64,000 bases of DNA from contig JABRWF010000001.1 of the NCBI GenBank assembly GCA_018343915.1, forward strand, positions 4,154,001-4,218,000, given 5' to 3'. The position numbers and the translations under genes were made by a program. Under the pieces are notes generated by a model. That model made no database searches, was not told the origin of the DNA, and was given only the letters and a program-made list of their open reading frames with translations. The DNA comes from Agroathelia rolfsii (taxonomy: Eukaryota; Basidiomycota; Agaricomycetes; Amylocorticiales; Amylocorticiaceae). Within the stretch, counting starts at the first letter, position 1. The number at the start of each line of letters is the position of its first letter. Below, in pieces: positions 1-12,321 of this stretch.

Positions 1-1673
1 TTGAGGCTTTATCGTTTGAAGTTTCGTGTGGCACCTTGCCATCCCAAAATATACCCGCCTCATTTTCATCCGACATAAACTATTATTCGCAATTGACGTG
101 GAGTGCGGAGAATAATGTCACTTGTAAATTCGACATTCCATTTCTTACTATGAATCCCAATCTTTGTGAGTTAGGTGATGCCATTAGCACTGAAAGCTTA
201 TATTCCTGATCAAGTTTGTCTAGTACATGAACTCCCGCTTGGTGGGGTCATACCCACATGGCTACTGGATCCTAGCCTGGGTGATGCTTGTCTGCCGAAT
301 AACATCAGTCTGAGAACTAAGTAGGTAGCCTTAACACTCACTTGAGGCGTATTCCGAAATCGTGGGTTCTTTTGGATTGGCGGGGCCATAGGGGATTCTC
401 TTTGCTTCTGCCCTTGTGTTTAAGACTCAAATGGCTTGATGCATTGTTGATGCATATCCCGAGCGGTACAAAAGAAAACGGTCAATACCTCACTGACGCT
501 TGATGTGCCAAATTTCTCATAGTCTACTCATGGATATTATTTCAGTTACTCAAATCATGGGGTGTTAATTAACATACGAGAAGCACAATGTTAGCGTGGA
601 TGTTCAAACAAGAGAGATGGTATCACCTTGGAGTTTTATGAAGCAAGAATCATTCTGGTCACTATGGGTCCCTCCCCTTGACTATGACTATTGCGACACT
701 CTTCAGACATGGGTAAATCTGTGCCAATATGGCGATAGAATATGGTTCTAATTGTACTCACAGTGGCCGTTGATATTTGTGCTAGATCGGTCTATACTGT
801 TATTCCCTTTTCTGCGATAATCTCGACTATATTAGTAGAATTTGTCAACCTTGGAATCAATACCCAGTTCAAGAGAAGTACGTACTCCCTGATTATGTCG
901 ATAAGGCCTACATCTCTAGAGCATTGTTTGTGATTAAATAGGCTCATCTTCCGAATTTCAATAGTTCCTCATTTTCAGCCTATGGAAAGTCCTTGAAAGA
1001 TCTAGAGGACAGTTTGGATAGCATGGCGGTTGCATACTACTGGACAGGTAAGGTATTCCAATTTGGGGGGCATAAGTTATGTTCTAAAAACCATACAATT
1101 GATGGTTTTATCAGCATTACAGATGATATCCGAATTTTTTTAAGAAAGCCTATCTATAGGAGGGAATATCACTGGCATAGAATTCACGTTGAAATATTGT
1201 CTCAAAGTGAGAATTGGTTTACTCCCAGTGTTAGCTTTGGTCGCCGTACTTATGATAATGTGTGCGTGATAGTTAAACCTTGCGCCTGTACGTTTCCATA
1301 AATAACCAATCACTCATGGTTTAACAACTGACTTGAATTTGTTCCTCAGGTTGTAGCTGGCCTAGCAACTTCTGTCATCCTTATGGCACTTGCGTTATTC
1401 TTGACAAGAGGAGAAAATAAAGCACCTCATGGGCCAATCTCCAACCTCGGTGTCTTGCAAACAATCTGGTTGCTCAATCAGCATCCTGACATGTTCCAAA
1501 CCGTGGCGGACGTCAAAGTTCCTACACTAGACAATTTACGCGCAGCAGGCATGGTGCACCTACAGTTGGATTCTCTTCACCGACGGAACATTCATGGCAG
1601 AAACTCACCCTCCTATAATGTGAATGATGGAGACACCATGGAATCGGGAGTTTTGATAGATAAACAAGTTTAG
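1..1673 (+). CDS. Integral membrane protein, conserved fungal type, 5' end outside window
   Basis: The reading frame is already open at the left edge: frame 3 is open from base 3 to about 200 and encodes a Cys-containing, probably extracytoplasmic stretch (VSCGTLPSQNIP, then NNVTCKFDIPF). Further exons can be followed at about 764-880 (ending NTQFKR before a GTACGT donor), 978-1047, roughly 1135-1270 and 1350-1673. One strong hydrophobic segment, IGLLPVLALVAVLMIMC, is joined by an intron (about 1263-1349) to a second, VVAGLATSVILMALALFL. A cytoplasmic-looking tail follows, with the pattern GVLQTIWLLNQHP and DNLRAAGMVHLQL, which I associate with uncharacterised Agaricomycete membrane proteins. 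Function unknown. The middle exons (180-660) are unsure, so a decayed copy is possible, but the frame is open to the stop at 1671-1673. Confidence 0.55.
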
Positions 1674-1853
1674 ATTGAAAATATTGCTTTATATTCAAAG
1701 TTACGGTCTGTATACAATGTATGATTGATTCCAGGGTCTCAAACTAGCAACTCTTCACGATAAACTAGACACACGAAGTGTGCTGTAAGTGTTTCATCTT
1801 TCAGGAAGAATAAACCTCGTATTTAGCTGTGCAGAGCACCTGCAGATGTCCAG

Positions 1854-2416
1854 TCAGTGTGTCGTCCCGGGATTGGATAGAGATTGATTTTCACAAACCT
1901 CTCCAGGATAGATGTTGGTGCATCCCGAGTTCACATTCGGGTTGTTCGCCAGAAGCACATCCAATGTCGTTCCAGCGTTCATAGCAATCTCATAACAGGT
2001 CTCGCCGGAGACCATCACGTGTGTAGTGCTGCAATCTTGACCTGCGATACCCAAGCAAAGCGGCTGACGAAGAAAACCCCATGTCAGCAAATGAAATGTT
2101 GATACGAAAGCCCAAGGCCATAAAACTAACCATCCCGAGCGCAAGATTATCACAGGCAGCGTCAATAGTGCCGTTGTTGACTGTAGCGAGCTGGTAGCTA
2201 GTATAAGAAAGCCCTTGAGTCCATTACGTTCGCACAAGACATGTCATTTGCGACTCACGTCGACACATTGTATCTCGCAGAGATCAAGTCACAGGTATCG
2301 CCCAGATGGACGGTGTAAGGGCGATCACAACCCGCAGGAAGATCACGTGGGCTGGGAATGGCCAACGCGCCAATGGCGAAGATGGCGGAAACGGCAACAA
2401 CGATGCGGGAGAACAT
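1854..2416 (-). CDS. Secreted two-LysM-domain protein
   Basis: Three exons (2416-2259, 2197-2131, 2063-1854) give a protein of about 145 residues. It starts with a clear signal peptide (MFSRIVVAVSAIFAIGALA) and then has two LysM modules: CDRPYTVHLGDTCDLISARY continuing to LATVNNGTIDAACDNLALGM, and a second from DCSTTHVMVSGETCYEIA to NNPNVNSGCTNIYPGEVC. LysM modules bind N-acetylglucosamine polymers such as chitin. Fungal secreted proteins made only of LysM modules are known to coat the cell wall or sequester chitin fragments from hosts or competing microbes. No catalytic domain is present, so a lectin-like or effector-like role is inferred. Both introns have canonical GT-AG ends. The start is the first Met after the TATA box and heads the signal peptide. 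Confidence 0.88.
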
Positions 2417-2510
2417 GTTGAGAGTGAAGATGAAGAGAGCTGAAGAGGATGAGAGCTGAAGAGAATAGGAGGAGCTGGATGTCTGGCCAAAGACGATGGA
2501 GGACACCAGG

Positions 2511-2518
2511 CTTTATAG
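2511..2518 (-). promoter_or_regulatory. TATA box of the LysM gene
   Basis: On the minus strand this reads CTATAAAG, about 95 bp upstream of the LysM start codon, next to a GC-rich tract. Position and sequence fit a core promoter. Confidence 0.55.
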
Positions 2519-4154
2519 ATAAAAGGGCGGGGGGCGGGCGGGCATACTTGGCCGCCCTCCATCAGCGCCATCAACGCACGCGCCCCCGCCAAGCGCGCGA
2601 GTTACGGCAGCCGAGAGCGAGCAAGGGTGACTCGACCATCGTCAAGGGGTTAGTTTAGGAAAATATGTATAGCCTCCTTTGATGTGCGCCAGTCGGGTTC
2701 TGTCGCTCGAGACCGAGTCATGCGAGGAAAATGCTCGGTGTTGCCGCATCAGCCTAGTCCGTCCTTGTTTTCTCAACGGCAGCAAGGTGGTCACAGTAAG
2801 CGAACAAGCGGCCGGCTCTGAGAGAGCAGAGGATCAAAACAAAAAAGATTTAATGTATGTATCTAGTCAGGTTGAGACTTTGAATGACGGACAAATAGTT
2901 TACTAATGAAATACGCTTTCGAGCGCGCACAAACAGAAGATCGTCAATGAATTTTGGAAATGGCATCAAGCTTTGAAACATTTTCAGAGCTGAGTACAAG
3001 ATCCGAAGCCCTGTAGCCCTAGACCTCCAATTGCTGATATCTATTATGAATGGATACTTTATTGCCCATGTCTGATACTTTTGATGCAGTACTGATACTT
3101 GAGAAAAGCTTTTCAGTCGGAAGCTATCAAAGCAAGTCCAGTTTTTTTAAGTAGGAGAGAGTTCATGATCCGTCTAGTGTCATGATTACACCAAGTGTCA
3201 TATGAAGGCACGGCCGCTCGAGTCAGAACCAAGAGTTGTGAGCATGTGCGCCGCATGTGGTTGTTGCCAGTTACGAGATTCATGATAGCCAGTGAGCCGC
3301 TGAGAACAGGCATGCTTATGAAAGCAGATGATGTTGCCTACGTAAGCAACCATATAAGCATGTGTCTTATGTAAGATAGTAGTAGTTCCTCAACTCTCTT
3401 CAAGTCTGCACGAATCTTGAGTGGAAACCCCCGCACAATTTGACTATCAGACGACACACTCCGCTCTGAAAATGGGTCCATAAACAGGACAAAAACGTAA
3501 GAGGAAATGATCTTGTTATTTTTATTTTCCACTAAAAAAAAAGCTATATGATTACCAACATAATACAGTAAGGTACTAAATACGTATAACTCGAATAATC
3601 CAAACGAGCGTGTTGCATGCCAGTGTATGGTATGGTATGGGTTGGGTTGTAGTAAGTATATATGGGTTTATCGTTCCTGTGGCTTGAATGAATAGATGTC
3701 AAAATAAGCATTTGCTGTTATTACTAGTCCATTTTTCGTTCAGTGAGAAAATAGTTGAATGCGTCGATGATGCGTGGACAGTGACAAAACAGAAAGACAA
3801 AGGCAAAAGACAGAAAAATCAGGCGACTTAACTTGAAAGCTGGGAACAGATGAAAAAAGTGGACACGTGGTCCCCCCGGAGGGGGGGGGATGATGAGGGT
3901 CGAGAGATGGGTATACATGTCGTCTATCAGTTGCGGGATGTTGCATCGCAGCTCGTGAGAGTGAAAAGACAAGAAGGATGAGAATAAAAACGGGATTCTA
4001 GTTTTGGTTATGCATTCCGTTGAGGCTATGTCGGACGAGAGATGAGAGGATGACTCCGTAGGAAGGCGAGAGAAAAGGGGGCCATCCACGGATAGCAACG
4101 GAGATTTTTTTTTTTTCAGCTGTCTTGAAACATTGGCGTTTCATTGACAGCATG
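2519..4154. other. Intergenic region, LysM promoter and MFS 3' flank
   Basis: I see no convincing gene. The left part is the upstream region of the LysM gene, with a GC-rich block at 2520-2600. The right part (3500-4154) is probably 3' flank of the MFS transporter. A C-run followed by a G-run around 3874-3890 can fold into a strong hairpin. Open frames at 3724-4098 on the minus strand are low-complexity and have no start context or domain. Confidence 0.5.
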
Positions 4155-6537
4155 TTATACCACAGCAGCAGCAACAGCGGCTGCAGCTTCATTGCTGCTG
4201 GTACTATCTGGTTTCCGCCTCGGCTCAAGCGGTACATCCGCACCGACACTCCCTGGGCCACCCATCCCAGCCCCATGCTGCATCGCGTGGTTCTCGTCCT
4301 CGTCTCGTCGATGCTGTTCGCCGCGGAGTAAAAGTGCGAGCCAGCCAGTCACAAAGGAAAAGATGCCATGGAAGAACAACGCACGGTGCATGTTTAGCGG
4401 TACATGCGCTCGGTCGGGTGCGCGCAGGGCGCCTTCAACGTGAATGAAGATGGTGCTGAATGCGTTGCCGCTGTTCACGATAAGAAAAAGATAAGATGCG
4501 AAGGGGATCAGTAAACTAGCCGCGATGATTGTTCGGACAGTATGAAAAAAAAATCGCACGCACGCGAACCAGAGAATGGCAGAGCTTGCATCAGCATTGC
4601 GCGTGAGCTCGACCCCCAACTCGAGACCGATAGGCAGCAGTGAGACACTGGAAATACCAATAATCGTCATGAGCAGATAAATCACCCCATGATGATGCGG
4701 TCGAACTGTTCCCCCCCAAAAAAGAAAGCGTCGTACAAGACGATTGATCAGTATCCAGTATCTGATACTACGATAAGGAGAAGAAGAAAAAAGATGGCAT
4801 ACCTGCCCAAGCAACACCCAACCAGGCCGTACCCAAAATAGGCGCCAGTACCTTGGCAGCGGTAGCCATGGAGCGTGCTAGGATCCTATCAAACAGCGGG
4901 GCTGTAACGATGGCGGCGCCAATGCCCGTTAGGAGCAATGTTGCACCGAAAAGGCCGGCAGTCAACGAGGAGTATCCTTCAGGGATCTGGTTAAATGGAT
5001 ATTATCAGCAAAAATATTCTGTTTTTGTGAATTTTGCGGAGATTTGGAGAAGAAGAAATGACGCACAAAGTATTGTCCTGTGAGCATGGAGAACGTATTG
5101 GATCTATCATGATAAGGGGGAAATGAGTATATGCATATGCAATCACGGTTGAGCTGAACACTCACATTCCGACAAAGACACCAAAGAGGAGGAGGATAAT
5201 CAAAAAGTCGAATCTCTCACGTATCCCGATGGGGCTCTGATGCGCATCGCGCGGCTCAACGAGTTTCATACCGAACAGGGCGCGCAAGAGGGACGTGAGC
5301 GAGCCTGATGGTTGTCCACCAGAGTACGCTGTTATTACGAACCGAAATCGAGATTTGTTATGAGATACGGTGCTGAGAGACGTAGATGGATAAATGATGA
5401 TGGTGGAGACATACTTGGTGGCGTAGGCGGTGCAGATTTGATGAGGAATAGACAAGGAGAGGCGGCTGTGAACATGATGGCAAGGACTAGGATCTAAAAT
5501 GAGGCGTATGAGGATATCGAGAAATGTGACGCTCGAGGGTAAGATTGCTGTTGCTTACTGATTTTCTCGGAGAGATGACGGCAGGTGAGATGATTTGTCC
5601 CAGCGCACCTCCAACAGGGCTGCCTGTGTCAAGCTGAGAACAGGGTACATCACCGTAAGGAATGATGATGACAACTTACCTACTGCAATTAACATGGTGG
5701 CAGTTACGCGTCCTTCCAGGTCAAACCACGTTTCAGAGAACTTGGGCCCTACGACGAGGAAGATGGGCTCTGATACGGATGAAAAGAACTGCCCCCATGT
5801 AAGCAAGTGAGAAAGGCATCGGGCAGAGATAAGAGGTATCACCTGGCCTAACATGAGCAGTGCATACGCGGTATTTTTTGACAATGAGGTTATGGTGCCA
5901 GCATAGCGAACCCAGGCTGAGATGACGAGGAAAAGGACACCAATGTCAAACTACATAATGAATCGAATATCGCATTAGCCAAAAGGTCTTGTTGCTGAAC
6001 GGTGTCGCTCACACATCGGCGCATGCCAAATCGTTGGCAGAGCCTGGGTACGGCTAGTGAAACTGGCAAGAAGACGAGGGAGACGATATTGCTCAGCCAG
6101 TTGACCTGGTTGAGCGTAATGCCGAAGTCATCGACCACTGGAAGGATTGCAGCATAAGACACCAGGTGATGAAGCTAGATCAAAAATATCGTACTTTCGT
6201 TGGAGATAGGCCCAAACCAGACACCAGCCATGGCCACGACGATATTGAGGACGACCTAATCAGTGGGGAGGGGAGTATAATGAGAGAAGGAGAAAAGACT
6301 GGAAAAATAAAAGCAGGATCGTACAATTCCTGCCAAGCCATAGAAACGAGCTGGATATAGGCGGTATTCGATATTGTCTTTGGAAGGCGCGTTGAGGGCG
6401 CGGTTGCTGTCCATGCCAGGCTGCACTTGGACGATGTCGTCTTGGTGGATGTCGAAGCTGCTCTCACGAGAGTGCAGGGCGCTGAAATGGTCAGAGAAAG
6501 GGTAGGACAAGGGGCGGGCGCCGGCGTCCGTTGACAT
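4155..6537 (-). CDS. MFS transporter of the FLVCR/DIRC2 type
   Basis: A gene of about ten exons encodes a 12-TM major facilitator with a cytoplasmic N-terminus (MSTDAGARPLSYPFSDHF) leading into EYRLYPARFYGLAGI. The family signature follows: VWFGPISNEMVDDFGITL and NQVNWLSNIVSLVFLPVS (a 57-nt intron at about 6194-6138 is needed to join them), then AWVRYAGTI, LMLGQFFSSVSEPIFLV, ETWFDLEGRVTATMLIAVG and GGALGQIISPAVISP. C-terminal helices include LTAGLFGATLLLTGIGAAIV and GVIYLLMTIIGISSVSLLPI. Animal FLVCR proteins move heme, choline or ethanolamine. The fungal members are poorly characterised, so the substrate cannot be given. The acidic, His-rich tail ends in an alanine run, which is low-complexity. 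Start chosen as the first Met in the exon that carries the family N-terminus. Confidence 0.88.
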
Positions 6538-8191
6538 TGTGAAAATGAAGCTGTCCGGGGAAGTGGAATATTACACAAGTCGAAAACGAATGGGCAGCAG
6601 CAGCTTAGGCTAGCGTCTACTTATTATAACCGAAGCCTTGGGTGCTATCCCCGCCGCAGTGCCACTGAGTATATTATTAGATACTTACTCAGGCCATCAA
6701 GTCAGTCTGGTCCAGTCATCCTCCTTCGAGGTCAGCGCAGTAGACCGCAGCTTGCCAGTAGCCGGTCATGCCAGTCAGTCTGTAGAATGGGTGTGTTCAT
6801 CGCTCGACTCTGCATCTCCAAGGCCCATTAGCAGCCGACTCGGCACGCGCGACTGCCAAGCCTTCTTGGACACTTCTTCAGGTTGTCTGCATCGCACCAT
6901 CACACACAACTACGATATGAGTCATTATCAATTCAGAATATTGCCCATATATCCAGTCAAATGCTCATAAAGCACTCATACTCGAATGTAAAATATTCCT
7001 GATAATCACTTCATCCACACTGATGGCTACACCATGTGCTACAAACTGCGCACGAACATAGGTTTCCTTCTGGTGGACAACGTTGTCCTCACTCCGCAGC
7101 GCTATCACTGAGAGCTCTGTTGTTCTGGACGGTTATTCACATCCGTATGAGAACAGCTGGGCCCTGCGCTGTTCCCATGACATGCACTTTATATTCAGTA
7201 GAGAGAATACGTAACTATCATCATCAAAGCCACAAGCATCCACCAACGTGCTTTTTGATGCGATTTTCTTTTCTGTCGGTCGGACACCACCAGTGAGGCA
7301 AATTGGGATACAATATGAATACCCGGCTCGGGCACGTGTTATGAACCCGAGTTTCCACCAATCCTCAAATACGGTAGTTAATCGGATGCTTGCTATTTGA
7401 GGAACGTTTCAAGCATGGGAAGTCACAAGTCTGATCGCGTGTTAATAAAATGCTAATAGAATGTAGACATGCATAGGTGCGCAAAGAATAGATTTTTAAG
7501 AAGCTTTCATCCGTCATTCACAATCGATACATTATCCTCTGGGGCTAAAGCATACAACAAACGTCAATGCTTGGTTATGAGCATGAGCGTTTTACATTGG
7601 GATGATATTACTCTATCAGTCAGAATATACATTTGCGTACATCCAAAAACATATAGGGAATAGCCAAACCAAGGTACCCAAATATATTTAACCGGCGTTA
7701 TTATTGTGAAAACAAGTGCGGGCGCCGCTGGTGCCGGCTCCTCCGCTATTATGGTCCGAACTCATGGTCCGAGGGGATTATAGTCTACTGGAGCAATCGT
7801 AAGTTTCCAAGTCAATTATTTGGTCTAGCTGGTATAAATGGAGCTCTTGGCAATACGTCAAGTAGCGTTTGTCATGGCCCTCCCCTTATCGGAAAATAAA
7901 GTGAGCAGAGAAAAAGCCAAAACAAAGATCAACCAGTTTCCAAAATAGGCTGTTCATTTGAAAAGTCAGTATAGATAAGGATTTTGGGCAAGAGCACAAA
8001 AGTCAATGGTGCGATTATCATTGGTGTAATAGTGGGGCTGTCAAGTTGAAGGCTGTACAAGAGTGACGGCAACATTTCAGCACAATACCAAAAACAAAGG
8101 ATTGCTCAAGTCTGCTCTTATGCTAGATTTCGCATCTGTACCTCCTAGTGATGTGTTAGCAGGTGCAACAGGAATGCAAAAAGGACCCTTC

Positions 8192-8362
8192 AAAATGCTG
8201 AAAAAATATGTCGAACCTGAGCCTCGAGTTGAGTTTACGTGGTCATATATGGTGATATAGTGCTACATCAGCTGATGGTACTTTTATGTAGCACTATATC
8301 GGCTACATATGGATATATAATCCCGAGCTGGAGGTCAGGCTCGACATAGATTTTTAGCATTT
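8192..8362. repeat. Long imperfect palindrome, MITE-like
   Basis: The left arm (about 8192-8268, starting AAAATGCTGAAAAAATATG) is matched by the reverse complement of the right arm (about 8286-8362). The arms are about 77 bp with roughly 75-80% identity by eye and the loop is about 17 bp. The inner ends, TAGTGCTACAT and ATGTAGCACTA, match exactly. No coding capacity. This could be a foldback MITE or a relic of one. Confidence 0.7.
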
Positions 8363-8538
8363 CCTGATGTTGGAACATCGTGATTACAGTAAGACTCGGC
8401 ATGATGGTAAGAAAACAAACGGAAGCAAACGTGCACCGTGATAATGTCACACTGTTAAATTGCCGAGTTATGTATTCCAACATGCCGTCAGAAAACAAGG
8501 TTAAGTTCTATAGTCACGGGATCTGCGGTGATAGCTCA

Positions 8539-8560
8539 GAACACGAACACGAACACGAAC
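8539..8560 (+). repeat. GAACAC microsatellite
   Basis: Tandem GAACAC units, nearly four copies, lie in non-coding DNA. Confidence 0.8.
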
Positions 8561-8789
8561 AGCGAGATGAGCGATTTTTCCATTACATGCTAAAGAAAGA
8601 AAATTTGGCAACATATTATTCCATAAGTAAATACAGGGTATCATTATCATTACAAGATTCGAGTTTCAGTCGACGTGTGGCGCAGCAGTTGGAAATGCTA
8701 GAACATGAAGAGAGATGTCGAAAAAATTACATATAAAATGCAATGGTGGGCGTTAAGAGATAGTATAACACTATGAACTACTTAGCCTG

Positions 8790-10566
8790 TTATATTTTTG
8801 TGGGAGATTTCCGCTTGAGTCCGATCTTCGATATCAGTTTGCTGATCGCGCGCTTGAAACCTTTTGATTTCGACTTGTCGGTACTGGAGGAGTGTTGTGA
8901 AGAGATCGCGCTGGCAGAGCTGCCGGTGACGACGTCCAGTGATGAGGCAATGTACGGTGCGGTATCATGGAAGCTAGAAGAGATAATGGCGTATGCAATG
9001 TCCCAGTTTCTTTGGCCTGTAGGAATCTGGATATCTTCCAAGGGGAAAACGTCAAGAGTTGGAGTCGATGGAATGTAAAGAGGTTGGATTTCGCGGTTGG
9101 CGACCTGATGAAAATCACTGCAAAGGGTGAGCATTTCGATTGTATCGTCATGCATGCATGCAATGATACTTACATGTCCTTGAAGAAATCGTGTTGCTGC
9201 ATCTCATCAAAAGTGGGTCGTCGTGACCTGTCTTTCTGAAGGACCTATTTTGAACAGGATTAGGTTTCGATTCGCGGATATATGCGCATCCTCATCTTAC
9301 CCTTTGTACAAAGTCCTGAGCGACGGGGTCGAACCCACCAAGTGGGTCGAAAGTCACAGGGTCGAGTAGGATGCTGACTTCGACCATCTCCTGCACCCCG
9401 TCCCAAGGCAGCTCGCCTGTAAGCATGAAATATACACTTACACCCATCGCCCACCAATCTACTTCGTAGCTGTATGCTTCACGTTTAACGAGCTCTGGAG
9501 ACATGTATGCCGGCGTCCCGCAGGCACTAGTTGCGATATGTGGTGCTAGACAGGAATAAATCAGCAAACTGCCTTTCAAATCATCGCCTGTTAGTGTACC
9601 TTTCCTGTTCTCGTCAAAGATTTTACTGATGCCAAAATCTGCGAGGACGATATGACCCTGGCCATCGATCAAGATGTTCTCCGGTTTAATATCGCGGTGA
9701 ATGACGCCCAGGCTATGCATAGTGATAATAGCCAGCATCTTATATGAAGTTCAGTGTGGATATGCTAAGAAATGAAGAAATGCATACCAGTTCTGCCGTA
9801 TATAGCTTCACTCGTGCCAAGGGTAAATTGCCGCATCGATCTATCTCGCAGCGGAGACTTCCACCGGGCAAGTATTTCTGCGTTGTTTGCGAATTAGGGA
9901 CCGAAGTAGGAACGACAATAAAAGAAGGGGGTCGTACCGTAATGATATACCAGTAGTCACTGTCGGAGAAAAAGGCTTGTAGGCTAGCGATCTGACCGAG
10001 ACCATCCATCCGCAACATGGCATTCTTTTCATTATGCACCAACTTCCTATAAGAGCTGTACTTCTTGCGGTTCCTCTTGGGAACGGCCTTGACGGCGACT
10101 TCCGTGTTACTTCCTTTGTGAATACCTGCATAGACAATACAACTGCCCCCCTTTCCTAAGACCGAACGGAGATGGAAGTCGGTTTTCATCATTTTGCGTA
10201 AGGGTGGTTGGAGAGGTCGGAGAGGCTCGACAATGAAGGAGGTAGTGGCGGTGGTGGGCGGCTGTAGAAGCATATTATCTGACGTATTGACTTCCTTAAC
10301 AGGCAGGTAGGAGGCATTATCAGTCGCCTATACGGTTTGTTGATCATAATTAGTAAAGGCCAATCAGCGCTTGAGGAATGCGTACAGATTGGTTAATTGG
10401 AAGGGCCAATCGGGCAGCGAGACCGAGCGATCTGGGAGCGTTTGATCCCAGGGAGGCGTCCTAGCGTGGATGTCAAAATTAGCACTTCTAGCTCAATATT
10501 CAGGTTGCTCACGTCAGTATTGATATCTGTCAATCGAGTATTTCGCGTGCGGAGAGTACCAGTCAT
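8790..10566 (-). CDS. Serine/threonine protein kinase
   Basis: Several exons encode a kinase of about 430 residues. A short N-terminus (MTGTLRTRNTRLTDINTD) precedes a complete catalytic domain: glycine loop VLGKGGSCIVYAG, ATP lysine in VAVKAVPKR, catalytic loop VIHRDIKPENILI, Mg-binding LADFGISKIF, and activation segment end CGTPAYMSPELV. The helix-F pattern is YSYEVDWWAMGVSVYFMLTG. The VDWWA pattern resembles AGC-type kinases, but I cannot place the subfamily. Between DFG and the CGTPAY block lies an unusually long stretch (9533-9600) that may be an unrecognised intron. The C-terminus is Ser-rich, then strongly basic (GFKRAISKLISKIGLKRK), which could bind membrane or nucleic acid. The start at 10566 follows from splicing back through three small exons and is less sure than the domain. 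Confidence 0.85.
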
Positions 10567-11466
10567 GATGATATAGTACAGAGGGGCAAGAATTTCAGGA
10601 GCTGGTAAGAAGGTGAGAGCGAGGCGGAAAAGTATCTAGAGGCGTTACGGTTCCTTGGAAACAAACTCGGATGCCTACTGAGATTGTGATGGTGCAAATC
10701 AGATGTTGCGGTTAACCCGTTTCCGTGGGAGGTGTGCAGGTTTAAATAAAGCACTTTAGGGGAACATGATAGCCGCGCTCAGAAAGGAGAAAGGAGAGAT
10801 GTGGTCGTTAGCGCTATTTGGTTCATAGAATTGCCCCTTTTGTTAATTAGCTGTATAAGGCGCCTAGGAGTAGTGGAGCACCCCTTTTCCTCTCGAAGAG
10901 CAAAAAAGATTATCAAAAGGCAGAATCAGAATCTTTCTTGTATCCTTTTGCTACGTTAACAATACTGCCAGGGTTCACGGCTATACTGAGATTTGCTACC
11001 GTAGTACTTGCTTGGCACTGATTAACCAAGCAGCGGCATTTCTTATTGATTACATTCGTATTTAAATGCCTAGAGCGTTCGAACTTGGTATTGGATACCA
11101 GGACAATCTTGGTTGCGGAGATATATCCTTCATGAGAGGTCACCGTATTAGGTCCAGCGATGACAAGCCTTGGTCACTTATCGCCTTCAAGTAGCTGTGT
11201 CAGATAGATAATCAAGACGAGAGCTCTACAATATATCAGGTAGGTATCGTCTGATTTGAACTTTTAGCGTTTGCATCAATGTTGGTAAAACCTGCGAACG
11301 CGTAGTAAATGGTATCTGCCGTGTTGCCGTTAAAGTTCCAGTGTTGAAACCAGTGTTGAAATCAACGTTGAAACACTGTCAGAAAATATCCAGCGCATGG
11401 ATATCCTTGGATTCTTATGTAATGTCCATGGATACCTCACAGATATCTGACGACCATCATGTGACC

Positions 11467-11474
11467 TCTCTCTT

Positions 11475-11510
<36 letters not shown>

Positions 11511-11931
11511 CACGTTGATATATCGCATCATGTACTGTAGACAAACTACGGTGTGAGGAGCTGTGATGACTATTTGGAAGGTAAGGGAAGTCTAGTGTGT
11601 AGTAGCATAATCGGAAGTTAGGAGGTTTGAAACTGTATACGAAATGACCAGCCTGTTATGTTAATGAGTATCAATGGAGAGGAGGGAGTTTATGTAGCCG
11701 GGAAAGGTAAAATATGATTGTTGGTTATGTAGAATAGAGACAATATAGGCATGATGGTTGGGTAGGTGAGGGTTGTGTAGGACTGGGGCATGTGCCCTTA
11801 TATTACCACATACTACACTTCCCTTACCTTCCAAACAGTCTTCACAGCTCCTCACACCGCAGTTCGTCTATAGTAGTACATGATGCGGTATATAAACGTA
11901 TTTTTATTTTTATTTTTATTTTAAAAAAAAA
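11467..11931. repeat. MITE-like element with ~120-bp terminal inverted repeats
   Basis: The left arm begins with a long T-run followed by an A-run (11472-11509) and continues through GCATCATGTACTGTAGAC and GTGTGAGGAGCTGTG to about 11610. The reverse complement of the right arm (about 11800-11931) shows the same order: T-run, A-rich run, GCATCATGTACTACTATAGAC, GTGTGAGGAGCTGTG, TTTGGAAGGTAAGGGAAGT. Identity is about 85% by eye outside the homopolymers. The roughly 190-bp centre is unrelated and non-coding. Confidence 0.75.
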
Positions 11932-12167
11932 AGCTGGGGCATGGACCTCTCTGCTTAATTTGTCTGTCTGTCTGTGGCATTCAGTCTCCGCCACAAATAT
12001 GTGCTGACAAAGCTACTTCAAACGAAGAGAAAGCAGTTTTTCAGGGAAAAGCCCCCGATTTCACATGATATTTGCCCTTAGCCGATCGGCAAATGGGTCT
12101 TAGCCATTCAGATAGCTTGTTTTTCATCTCTTAATTCGAATATCATTTGAAATCCCCCGCCGTGCCC

Positions 12168-12321
12168 GTTTCTACCAATACTTCTTACCAACGACCTTAC
12201 TTTGAGTAAAAGGATCGGTAAAAGCGAGAATCACATGACCACAATCTAGCGGAGAAGTAGGCTACGTAATTAATACTTTTTACCAATTCCTTTATGGATT
12301 GGTCAAAATATTGGTAGAAAC
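12168..12321. repeat. Short inverted-repeat element, 13-bp perfect TIR
   Basis: GTTTCTACCAATA at 12168-12180 is exactly mirrored by TATTGGTAGAAAC at 12309-12321, bounding a 154-bp non-coding element. The right half (about 12257-12332) recurs in the same orientation at 15272-15355, so the family is at least locally dispersed. Confidence 0.65.

Larger units (their letters stand above)
6538..8789. other. Intergenic region, 2.25 kb, no gene seen
   Basis: No open frame here has domain, splice or codon support. The first few hundred bases are the promoter side of the MFS gene. The region holds a long palindrome (8192-8362) and a short GAACAC tandem repeat (8539-8560), listed separately. Confidence 0.5.
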
